Positions 17,557 through 26,960 of a DNA stretch of 64,000 bases are shown piece by piece. Position 1 is the first letter of the stretch, and each line of letters begins with the position of its first letter. Source of the stretch: Pyropia yezoensis (taxonomy: Eukaryota; Rhodophyta; Bangiophyceae; Bangiales; Bangiaceae); the NCBI GenBank assembly GCA_009829735.1, contig CM020620.1, forward strand, positions 3,588,299-3,652,298, read 5' to 3'. The notes under the pieces are model-generated. The model had not been told where the DNA came from and ran no database searches. It worked only from the letters and a program-made list of their open reading frames with translations. A program made the position numbers and the translations under genes.

Positions 17557-19500
17557 ATGGCGGCCCCGGGGGTAGAGACGGACTCTCTCGACGAACGTAT
17601 GGAGGACACCTCCTACGGTGCAGCGCCCGCCGGGACTTCCGGCGGGGGCTCCGCGATCGCTCCGGGGGATGGGACTCCCGCGTCACCCGGCTTTGGGTTG
17701 ACGGCGGGATCTCCCCCGGAGGCAGGCCAAGTTGTCCCGCGTGAGGCCTTGGGGCGGTGGTTTTACCCCGCTTGGCCTCTATATGAGGAAGGGTTGACTG
17801 TTCTTCGCTGTGGCCGACTTGGCGCAGCGATGGGTCGGGTATGGGACCGCCTACGGGAGAAGTATCCCCGTAGGGTCGGGTTTCCTGCCGGCCTCAGGAC
17901 GAAGCAGTTTGCCTTCCTGGACGACGAGGAGGTTGAAGACGTCCAACGTGCCAAGGCCATGGTGGACCGCGGGGGAACTATCCCGGGTCCCGGCGACTTG
18001 CCGACCTTTACTTGGGACGCGGTGGCAACTTGCCCCCTGTACCTTCACGAGGCCGATCCGCACACTCATCACTTTGATGTGCGGATGGAGAAGGACTTCC
18101 GGCGAGGTCCCTACTTGGTGATCTCGGCTCAACTTGAGTTTCCTCAGCAGTCTGCTGCCAGTAAGGAGCAGTACTATCCGAAGAAGCCCGAGTGGTGGCC
18201 TCAAGTTGAGGTCGTCTATGGGTTCCCGGCGTTGCTACCACGGTTGCTTGACCACTTCGGTTCCGTCATGTTGACGGCTGGCCCTGATCACCTGGTGTGG
18301 GCCATGTTGGCCACCCAGTGGCTCCTCGAGGTCATGTCGACCTGGGTGTCTTGTGTTCAGCGGCGGGGGATGCTCTGGCATCTCCCCCTCCGGCTTATCC
18401 AAGGCTTGGAACAGCTCACCCCTCAGCTAGTTGCTGAGGGGTGCTCATCAGGACAACTCACTCTACTTGAGGAGATGCTCCGCCTCCACAAGTTCATCGA
18501 GTGGGAGAGCATTGAGCACAAGTTGCGCCGCCCCACTCGTGGGCCCAAGGACGATGGCGCACTTCGCCAGTTCGTATGGGTCGCTCGTGAACTTCATGAC
18601 GGCCGTGTGGTCCTACGAGAGGGGTTGGGCATCGGGGACTACCCGTATGCCCCGGGGGTGGATCGCCACACTGCGCCACCCCCGGACAAGCCCGTAGTTA
18701 TGGCTGTGCCCTCATATGATGACCATATGACTCAACCTACTGCGGGGGCCCCAAGTCGGGGTCGCAGTTACACCCGGGTCCCGCCACCTCGGCGTGCCCC
18801 TCCGCTTCCTCCTGTCCCCTACCAGCCGCACGGGGACATCCCGATTGTTGTGGCCGTTGAGTCTTCCACCCCGGTGTCCCCCAACTTGGGGGCCACCCTC
18901 CTGACGGTATACCCCAAGTTGGTGTTACCGCCTACGCCTCTAACCTCAGAGATGATGATCACCACGTTGGTGCGCACCATTTCCTGGTTGGCCGCGTCGA
19001 CCGCAACCCTCCAAACTTCCGAGACTCCTCAACTTGAGGAGCGCGTTCGGACTGCAGTGGCGACCGCGAGTTGCGAGTCGGTGGCGGAGTCTATGACGGC
19101 CGAGTTGGCTCGCATTGGGGCTATTATGCCCCATCCAGCCCCACTTGGGCGTGGCAAACGTCGCGCGAGCCGGGCATACTCGCCTCCTCGCCGTCGTCGC
19201 CGACGCTCGCGGCGCTCTCCCTCCGTGTCGGAAGACGAGTTGTCTTACTCCGTCTCGAAGTCCTCGACTCCGTCAGAGTCGGAGTCCGTCCGGCGTCTGC
19301 GTCGCCAACTTGCGCGCAAGACTAAGCAGAAGAGCAGCCGCGGTCGTCGCCACTTGCGCGACCGTGAGGGGCGCGACGGGTCCGACTTAGAGCCGCCGGC
19401 CCCTCCGACTGGTGGAAAGCGTTATCGCCGGGGGTCTCGCCGCTCGCCTCCACGTGAGGGCGAGGGCAGTGGGGTTGGAGAGTCTAGCATGCATGCCTAG
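17557..19500 (+). CDS. Antisense accessory ORF (aORF), A2 copy
   Basis: Same length as in A1 (647 residues from ATG, open 57 codons further upstream) with scattered substitutions and no frame damage, although the gag-pol strand of this copy has five nonsense codons. YYPK, VEV(V)YGF, WLLEV and LWHLP are retained, as is the Arg/Ser-rich tail ending SSMHA. It converges with pol across about 110 bp. Confidence 0.8.
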   Translation: MAAPGVETDSLDERMEDTSYGAAPAGTSGGGSAIAPGDGTPASPGFGLTAGSPPEAGQVVPREALGRWFYPAWPLYEEGLTVLRCGRLGAAMGRVWDRLREKYPRRVGFPAGLRTKQFAFLDDEEVEDVQRAKAMVDRGGTIPGPGDLPTFTWDAVATCPLYLHEADPHTHHFDVRMEKDFRRGPYLVISAQLEFPQQSAASKEQYYPKKPEWWPQVEVVYGFPALLPRLLDHFGSVMLTAGPDHLVWAMLATQWLLEVMSTWVSCVQRRGMLWHLPLRLIQGLEQLTPQLVAEGCSSGQLTLLEEMLRLHKFIEWESIEHKLRRPTRGPKDDGALRQFVWVARELHDGRVVLREGLGIGDYPYAPGVDRHTAPPPDKPVVMAVPSYDDHMTQPTAGAPSRGRSYTRVPPPRRAPPLPPVPYQPHGDIPIVVAVESSTPVSPNLGATLLTVYPKLVLPPTPLTSEMMITTLVRTISWLAASTATLQTSETPQLEERVRTAVATASCESVAESMTAELARIGAIMPHPAPLGRGKRRASRAYSPPRRRRRRSRRSPSVSEDELSYSVSKSSTPSESESVRRLRRQLARKTKQKSSRGRRHLRDREGRDGSDLEPPAPPTGGKRYRRGSRRSPPREGEGSGVGESSMHA

Positions 19501-19611
19501 TTGGCAGCTGCCTTTGTTGTGAGAGTGTGAGGGTTAGGGCTGTAGTGAAAAGCCACTTTGCGAACCACTTCGACTTGAAGCACTCTCTTGGCACTGTTGC
19601 TCGGCCTTCCC

Positions 19612-22600
19612 TCATGTTGAGGGAGGGCTGTTAGGGTCTATCTCATTCCGGGCACAGTACGCCCGGACCTTCTCAGCGGGAAGGTCCTCCACATACTCCC
19701 ACGTATCATCCTTGGCTTTGTAGCCAAACCAACGCACCCTCAACATGAGGCGGTCAGTGTCCTCATCCCAGCCGTGGTCGATGAACTTACCGAGCACGTA
19801 CTCCTGCGGGCCCTGTTTGGCCGCAGGCAGTGAGGGGAGGCGCCACGCTTCCAACGCACGCGCTCAAGCTGGGTCGCCTGCAGGCGGTGGTGCAACTTTG
19901 ACCACGTCCTGTCCGTTCACTGTGCGGACCCCATCGTCACCTTCGATGGTGAAGCGCCGCCCATCAGTACGAAGGACCTGGTACGGTCCCTTCGTCTGGA
20001 ATACCAACTTACCCCCAGTTGGGGTGTGTGAGTGGACCAATACCCAGTCACCCTGCTCGGGGACATGCTTGGCGCTGCGCACCTTTTTGTCAAAGGTACG
20101 CTTGTAGCGCTTTTGTGCTTTGCCCATCTCAGCCCTGACTTTAGGGATGAGGTTTTCAAGCCTAGTAGCGAACTCCGCCTTCCTCTCAGTAGGAGTAGGC
20201 GTCCTGCCACCATCCTCCCTAGTTGGGAGCGGCCGCCGCACGGCAATAGACCGCACGCGACGGGGGGTCACAAAAGCGAGGGGTACTTCCCCGGTAGATG
20301 AGTGAACCTGCGAATTGTAGGCAGTGGTAAGGATAGAAATATATTGGTCCCACGTCTTCACGTGCTCACTCACATAGTGGCGCAGCTGCCTAACAATAGT
20401 TTTGTTGAAGCGCTCCACCTGCCCATTAGTTTGTGGGTGGTAGGGGGTGGCATAGTTTGCCTTAACCCCCAACATATCCAGCACTCCCTGAAACAGTACG
20501 GACGCAAATTGCGGTCCATTGTCCGATAGTGTACTATCCGGAATGCCATACGCGGCAACCCAGTGATCTGGGAAGGCTGACACGACCGACATGGCCGTGA
20601 TCTCTGCCAGTGGGATCGCTCGCGTAAGTTTCGTGAAGCGGTGACAGATAACCAGGAGGTACTGGTTGCCCTCCTCGGTCACTGGCAGTGGCCCAAGGAT
20701 GTCCATCGCCAACGCGGCGAAGGGCTCCTTAGCCGGGAACAATAGCATAGCCGTACTAGGCCGCCGTTCCATCAGACGATTCTGTGCACAACTTGTGCAG
20801 GCAGCCACCCAACTGTAGATGTCCACCACCATGGACGGCCAGTAGTACCTGGTCCTCAGGGTCTGGTACAGTTTACTAGACCCCAGGTGTCCACCCGTGG
20901 GAGCGTTGTGCTCCCTCTCAAGGATACTGTCCTTGAGGGATGCGGGGATGACAAGTTGTTCGGTCCCCTGGAATACCCCCCTCCTCATGAGGAGGCCATC
21001 GTCTCCCAGGAAGAAGCGCGTCTCAACCACCGTATCCAGTATATCCCTCTGCGACTTGCAGAAGGGATCCTCGGCCTGGGCCTTCACCACCTCGTCCAGG
21101 GACAGGGGCGAGTACTTCTTGTTTCCTGGCGCCTCGGGGTTCAACGCCTGACCCGAGCGCGTGACTACCCCTACGATGGAGATGTCCTCATCGACTGGGT
21201 TAGTTTCCAGCCCCTCGGTAGGTACCCGAGAGAAGCCGTCGGCAAGGGCATGTTGCCTGCCAGGTCGGTACTCAATGTCAAAGTTGAAGGGTGCCAGTCG
21301 CACCCTCCACCGGTTGAGACGAGTGTTCGTACAGTCCGTCTTAAAGATGAACTGCAACGCGCGGTGGTCACAGCGGATGAGGAACTTCTCACCCTCCAGG
21401 TAGTGACGAAGTGACGTCACCGCCCACACCACTGCGAGTCCTTCCAACTCGGTGACTCCGTAGTTCTTCTCGGCCGAGTTCAGCCCCTTGCTGAAGTATC
21501 CCACCGGCAAGTACTCCTTGTCCGGCTGCTGCTGAAGCAACACACAACCAAGTTGGTCGTAGCTAGCGTCCACATCCAGGATGAAGTGGCCTCCCAACCT
21601 GGGAATAGCCAGGATAGGGGGCTTCAGCAGAAGGTCCCGAAGAGTCTCAAAGGATTCCTGCTCCACCCGACTTGGGGGAGGCAGGTTCTTCGGTAGCGTT
21701 GAGCTCACTAACTCATTCAACGGCTTCGCCACCTTGGCGAAGCCCTTGGTGAAACGTCGGTACACGTTACACATCCCGAGGAAGCTTCTCATCTGGGTCT
21801 GGGTCCGGGGGTACTAAGCCTTACGGATGGCCCTCAAGTTTTTCTCGTTGACACTGAGACACCCCGGACGGACAACATGTCCCAAGTACTCCACCTCTTG
21901 AGTGAAGAGGTGGCACTTACTCGCCTTTAGTGACACACCGGCGTCAGCAAGTAGCTTGAACACCTGGCCAAGATGGCCAATGTGTTCTTCCGGACTTCGG
22001 GAGAACACAATGATATCGTCTAGGTACACGAGACAGATCTGCCGCCGTACTCCGGCCAGAATCATGTCCATAGCGCGCTGGAAAGTTGCCGGCGCGTTAC
22101 ACAGACCAAACGGTAGACGCTTGCACTGGTAGATACCACAGTGACAGGTAAAGGTAGTTTTATGCCTGTCCTCCGGGGCAATGGGAATTTGCCAGTACCC
22201 CGCGTTACAGTCCATGGTAGAGAACACGTTCGCCTCCCCCAGGGAGTCCAGACAGTCGTCCATCCTAGGTATGGGATAACTGTCCTTCACCGTGCTCTCG
22301 TTGAGCTTACGGTAGTCGGTACAGAACCGGGGGGTGCCATCAACTTTGGGGACGATAACCACCGGACTCGCCTACTCGGCGTTGCTGGCCTCGATCACAT
22401 CGAGGGCCTCCATGCGAGCAACTTGCTCCTTGACGAGGGCCCTTGAACGGGGTCCTCCCCTATGCGGTTGTTGGCGTATAGGGAGTGCACCGGGCTTCAA
22501 CTCGATCCGGTGTTGGGTAGCTCTCATGAGTCCCAATTGACCATCCCACAACTTGTGATATTGGTCCAAGAGGCGTTCAACTTGAACCCTCAACCTGGGT

Positions 22601-23595
22601 GGGACACCCTCCATGTTCACATGGGGCCGAGGAGAGGTGGCCGACTTGGCTTGATGCTTCTCCTTTCCGGACTTCGGGTCGCTACTTGCGCCCGCGTTGT
22701 GGGTGACCGCTACTACCGGTCCCTCGTGTTGGTCGATATAGCCGAACTTGGCTCCCGACTTGAAGTACTTGGGCGACGAGCTCAGGTTCATAACCTGCAT
22801 CCTCCACGGGACTCCGGCATTGGAGTCCATCGTGCCAAGGGCAACATGCACTTGGTGCTTGCGAGCAAGACGGGGGTGAGGGTGCACCATCCCGTTCTGC
22901 GTATAATGAGTTACAACGTCAACGTGCGCCACCGAGTTGGGGGGCAACGTAACTTTACGGGCTAAACGCAGGGTAGCAGTAAACCCTTCTCTCACAGAGC
23001 AAACAGGCTTCGACTGTGAGACTGTCACAGGAGCCACAGACGTTCTCTTACCAAGGATGGGGATGGTTTCCCCATTCATCAACTTGACCCAATACTCAGT
23101 GCCACAAATCAAAGGCACTTGTGTAACAACATAAGGGGTACCCAAAAGCAGGAGTACCGATATATTCTCAACTACACCATAGGTCACGTCGACCTCATGG
23201 GTCCCCAACCTAGTTGGTAGGGTCGCGGCACCAACGATGGGAAGTACCCCACCATTCATATCGATCAGATGGTCAGCTTTAGACTTCCAGCGTTGGAGCT
23301 TCATCTCCTTTGGTAATAGCGACTTGCGTATCAAGGAGACTCCTGACCCGGTATCAAGTACGATACGGGCACAACAGGCGCGGCCGGGGGCAAGTTACAC
23401 CCGTCCAGCCACCTGGAAGTTCTCACCCGTCAGCACCGCGATGACCCGACGTGGGCTCACGTTCTTGGGGAGTCCTACCCGAGGTGGGCGTACTCCCTTA
23501 GGTCGCAGCAGTATCCGGCACGGTTGGTTCGTCCTCCTGGCCCACTTGGCCGAGGCTGCCGTTGTGAGCTTCGGACGACCAGCTCCAACGGTCAT
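19612..23595 (-). pseudogene. pol: pol of A2, four in-frame stops
   Basis: It aligns with the A1 polyprotein over its whole length in a single frame with no indel that breaks it. It is interrupted by TAA at 23395-23397 (before the protease; CAA in A1), TAG at 22372-22374 (TGG in A1), TAG near 21812-21814 (CAG in A1) and TGA at 19864-19866 (TGG in A1, just before the chromodomain). All four are C-to-T or G-to-A changes relative to A1. DTGSG, YLDD and the integrase D,D,E codons remain; the conserved CDRF motif in integrase reads CHRF. The last stop is shared with A3. Confidence 0.93.
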
Positions 23596-24449
23596 TCGTT
23601 TCCCGCCGACTTGGCGTCCGAATCTGAGGACGAAGGGGAAGACGACGAGTCCGAGGACGACGTGTCCGCCCCCTCCGCCGAGGGTGTGGCGACCGCCACC
23701 ACCGGTCGAGACCCACCCTCGCGGCGTGAACGTACTTCGTTCGTAGCCGACTTCTTACTCGCATTCCTAACAAGTTGTTGGATGCGTTTACTCAACTTGG
23801 GGCAATCATATGCCCAGTGTCCATCGGAGTTGCAGTTCCAACACCGATTATCACTTCCCGGAGGAATCTTCCTAACTGGAGAAGACGAAGAGATACCCTG
23901 GGAAGCTCCCACGGCAGCTACCACCCTCTCCTTCCGGATTCGGCGTGCCTCTCTAAACGCTCTGGCATGGCGCGCCTCCTCCCGTTCCTTGGCCAACTCG
24001 GCCTGACGCTCCTGGCGTTGTTCCTCTCACAACTTGCGGTAGGCCTCGCCTCTGCGGTAGGCGAACCTAGCCAACTCGGCCAGGGTCGCCCCGGCAGTGT
24101 TATGCTCCCGGGTCTTCATCCGGACTGACCAATGGAGTCCCTCCACAAACCGACTCTTCACCACAGCTTGTGGATGAAGAAACCCACAAAGATTGTTGAG
24201 CTTACGGACTCGCTCCGCAAAGGACAACTCGTCCTCCGCCTCTTCCTGATGGGCTTGCGTAAACTCCTCGACTTGAGAAGCCAACGCCGCTTCATCATTC
24301 ATGGCCCTCAACAACCAGTTGACGAGCTCCAAATAGGACGTCACCTCCCCAGCGCCTCCACTTGAGGAGCTGGGCATGACGGACATAAGTTCTGTCCGCA
24401 GGTCTCCCTTCGTAAAACTCCTGTAGCATGTAAAAAGCCATGCCTTCAC
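23592..24449 (-). pseudogene. gag: gag 3' part of A2, one stop
   Basis: Second gag frame with the capsid C-terminal part, zinc knuckle CWNCNSDGHWAYDC and acidic tail. A TGA at 24027-24029 replaces CGG of A1 after RKL. The terminal ATGA overlap with pol is retained. The frame relation to the upstream gag part is the same as in A1. Confidence 0.85.
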
Positions 24450-25539
24450 TTATGGCATTGTCGTCACAGGCTTTTGTGAAACGACGTAGGAACTCAAAGA
24501 CACGAAGGGGGGGAGTTCCATCCCACTCCGCTTTGTGCCCAAAAGAGTAAAGTGCATTCTTCTTGGCGCGGCCCATGGCTCGGGCCTGGTCAGGACCATA
24601 CGCCACCGACTTGTTGTGGAGGGCGTAGGTCTCAAAGTCAAAGATCCGCTGGTAGATCGGGTTGGCTACCTGGACCTTGGGCGGCACCTCACGTTGAGGG
24701 AACAGCCGCTGTGGCACTGGGGTAAGTTCACCCTCAGTGTCCATAGTCTGGCGCGGCGCGCTTGGTGTAGCCGCCGGCGTTGCCGGGGGGATCTCCCCCA
24801 TAAAGGGCGTATGCCCCACCGAGTATGGTGTGGCTCCCTCGTTGGGAGTCACAGGTGTCGCCCCCAGTTCGGGGCGACCCGAGATAGGCGTGAGGAGGGA
24901 TTCCCCCTGCGCCTGCGGGCTCGAAAGCCCCAATCCGGTCTGGAAATTAAGCCCATCTGGCAAACTCGCCACAATCTGATTCAGAATAGTATTCGTCATC
25001 GTGACCACCAGGTCCGGCAAAGTCTGCCGCAACACATCGGTCGCCTCCCGATGGACAGTTTCCGCGAGGAGTGGATTGACGACTCCAGTTGAGTCTCGGT
25101 CCGCCTCCGGGAGTCCACCTGAGGGGTAACCACGTTCCTCAGGGGTCTCAACCGGGGGCATGGGCGCGAGCCCATCGCCGACCAACGGAGGTCCACCGTC
25201 CTCCGAAAGCCTAGTTGGCGACGGCTCCAAGCCAAAGTTGGCTCCAACCCGAGTGGAACCCGCGAGGACAGTCCTCACCCCTTGGGACGTTCCCGTTGAG
25301 TATACCACACGGTGGCCAGACTTCGGCCCACCCACATCAGAAGTGTCACCCGAGTGAACTCCCGACTGAGTCGGGGTGGCCTGTTGCCCGCCCGCAATTC
25401 CAGTCCTGCTGGCTTGAGGGACCTCTAGTCCCTCTGCGACCCCAGGTAAACCCACCTGTGTCTCACCAGTATTCAAAGGCACTGAAGCACGTGCGTCACC
25501 CGTGTACTCCCCGGACGACGGGGGGTCGGAGCTAGCCAT
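24295..25539 (-). CDS. gag: gag 5' part of A2
   Basis: ATG at 25539 (MASSDPP). A Gly/Pro/Thr-rich N-terminal region is followed by the capsid-like start ending FYEG, after which the frame leaves gag and stops at 24295. The frame-change site GAAGGGAGACC is at 24401-24411. No other break. Confidence 0.8.
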   Translation of the reverse strand: MASSDPPSSGEYTGDARASVPLNTGETQVGLPGVAEGLEVPQASRTGIAGGQQATPTQSGVHSGDTSDVGGPKSGHRVVYSTGTSQGVRTVLAGSTRVGANFGLEPSPTRLSEDGGPPLVGDGLAPMPPVETPEERGYPSGGLPEADRDSTGVVNPLLAETVHREATDVLRQTLPDLVVTMTNTILNQIVASLPDGLNFQTGLGLSSPQAQGESLLTPISGRPELGATPVTPNEGATPYSVGHTPFMGEIPPATPAATPSAPRQTMDTEGELTPVPQRLFPQREVPPKVQVANPIYQRIFDFETYALHNKSVAYGPDQARAMGRAKKNALYSFGHKAEWDGTPPLRVFEFLRRFTKACDDNAISEGMAFYMLQEFYEGRPADRTYVRHAQLLKWRRWGGDVLFGARQLVVEGHE

Positions 25540-25639
25540 GCTGGCTGACGATCCAGATGACACGGTCAAAGTCCACCGTTCCTCTGAGACAGAGGGCCCC
25601 CTACACCCGGGTGCACCCGGAGGTAAAGTTTACCTCTGT

Positions 25640-25656
25640 CCCCTGCTGCTCCACCA
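25640..25656 (-). other. Primer-binding site of A2
   Basis: TGGTGGAGCAGCAGGGG on the minus strand, two bases from the 5' LTR, identical to A1, A3 and B. Confidence 0.8.
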
Positions 25657-25658
25657 AA

Positions 25659-26127
25659 TGTGGCAAAAACCACTTGCACACACGGCACCCAAGTTGGGGC
25701 GGTGTACAAGGGCTGCCTCCCGTGTCGGGGGAACCGGAAGAAGGGCAAGTGGCACACACTCTGTCCCTGTTGTGGGGCAAACCCCCCACTGACAAACAAG
25801 AGGATGGTGTGTGGTCCAACAGTTTCTTGGTCGGGACGGGGACGCAGGGCCAAGCCCCGCTGTCCCTCCCCTTATCCCCCCAGGGTCCCCTCAGAATCTC
25901 GCCACTCCGAATCTCCCACCCCCGCACCTGCCCACCGGGCCACACGAAAATTCAAGACGATAAATGCAGAAAACCCTCAAATCCAAGTTGGATTTACTAC
26001 TAAGCTAACTATCCCAAACTTAGGGAATACGGACCCAAATGCAGGGGGAGGAACGGATCAGGCTAGTGGTCTGCCGCCCCTTGCATGGCACGTGTTGCCC
26101 CCGTACCTCGGGGTCAATACTGCCACA
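25659..26127 (-). repeat. 5' LTR of A2
   Basis: 469 bp with TGTGGC...GCCACA ends. It shares AAGGGCAAGTGGC and ACTCCG variants with the A3 5' LTR rather than with its own partner at 16750-17218. Confidence 0.92.
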
Positions 26128-26149
26128 GTAGCACCTCTAGCGACGTCGC

Positions 26150-26960
26150 ATCCCCCCACCGTTGACGACCCCCCCCCCCACCGTCGAATACCCCCCCCCC
26201 CACCGTCGTCGACCCCCTTCCCCACCGTCGTCGACCCCCTCCCCCTCCGTCGTCGACCCCCGCCCCCACCGTCGTCGCCGTCCCCCCCGCCGTCGTTGGC
26301 CCCATCCCCGTCGTCGTCGCTGCCGCTCCCACCGTCGTCGCCCCCCCCAGCGTCGTCATCGCGGCCGTCCCCATCGTCGTCGACCCCCCCCTGACCGTCG
26401 TCAACCCCCCCTGTCGTCGTTGACCCCCTCACCGTCGTCGTCGACCCCCCCACCGTCGTCTTCGCCGCCCCACCACCGTTGTCGTCGTCTCTACCTCCGT
26501 TGGCTCCCCCCCCCCGCTTCGGCGTCGCCGTCCCACCATCGTCGTTGTCGTCACCCTCACCGTCGTCGTCGACCACGTCACAGTCGTCGCCCTCGTTACG
26601 CCTCCAACCGTCGTCGCCGTCATCGCCGCCATCCGACGTCGTCACCCCCCCCCCGACCGTGATAGGCCGCCGCCCTGTTATCATCGCTGCCTTCCTGTCG
26701 TCGTCGCTCCCCACACCGTAATTGGTCGCCCGCCCTGCGTCGCCCCCGCCCCTGTCATCGCCCACCCTGCCACCGTATTTACCCCTTACCCATCGCGTCT
26801 TCGCCCCCCACCGTCGTTCGCGTGGCCCCCCCGTCGTTGTCGCTTCCCCCTTCCGTTATTGCCAGCCAAGCCACCGTCGGTCCCCCCCCACCTTCGTCGT
26901 CCCCCCCCCCACCGTCGTGGCCTTTTTCTTTCGCGTCGCAGCCACAGCCATCGCCATTAC
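26150..26960. repeat. CGTCGT/C-run minisatellite-like tract
   Basis: Degenerate tandem units of the type CCACCGTCGTCGACCCCC fill this stretch and decay towards the right. Open frames in it (Thr/Val/Gly/Asp-rich or Pro/Ser-rich) reflect the repeat. It begins about 25 bp right of the A2 LTR. Confidence 0.8.

Larger units (their letters stand above)
16750..26127 (-). mobile_element. Ty3/gypsy family A copy 2 (both LTRs)
   Basis: A 9378-bp element with LTRs at 16750-17218 and 25659-26127, each 469 bp. The two LTRs differ at several positions (for example AAGTGCAAGTCGC against AAGGGCAAGTGGC). Flanking bases are GGGAG on the left and GTAGC on the right, so no target-site duplication is seen. That suggests either an old insertion or recombination between copies. 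Gag and pol carry nonsense codons; the antisense ORF is intact. Confidence 0.93.
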
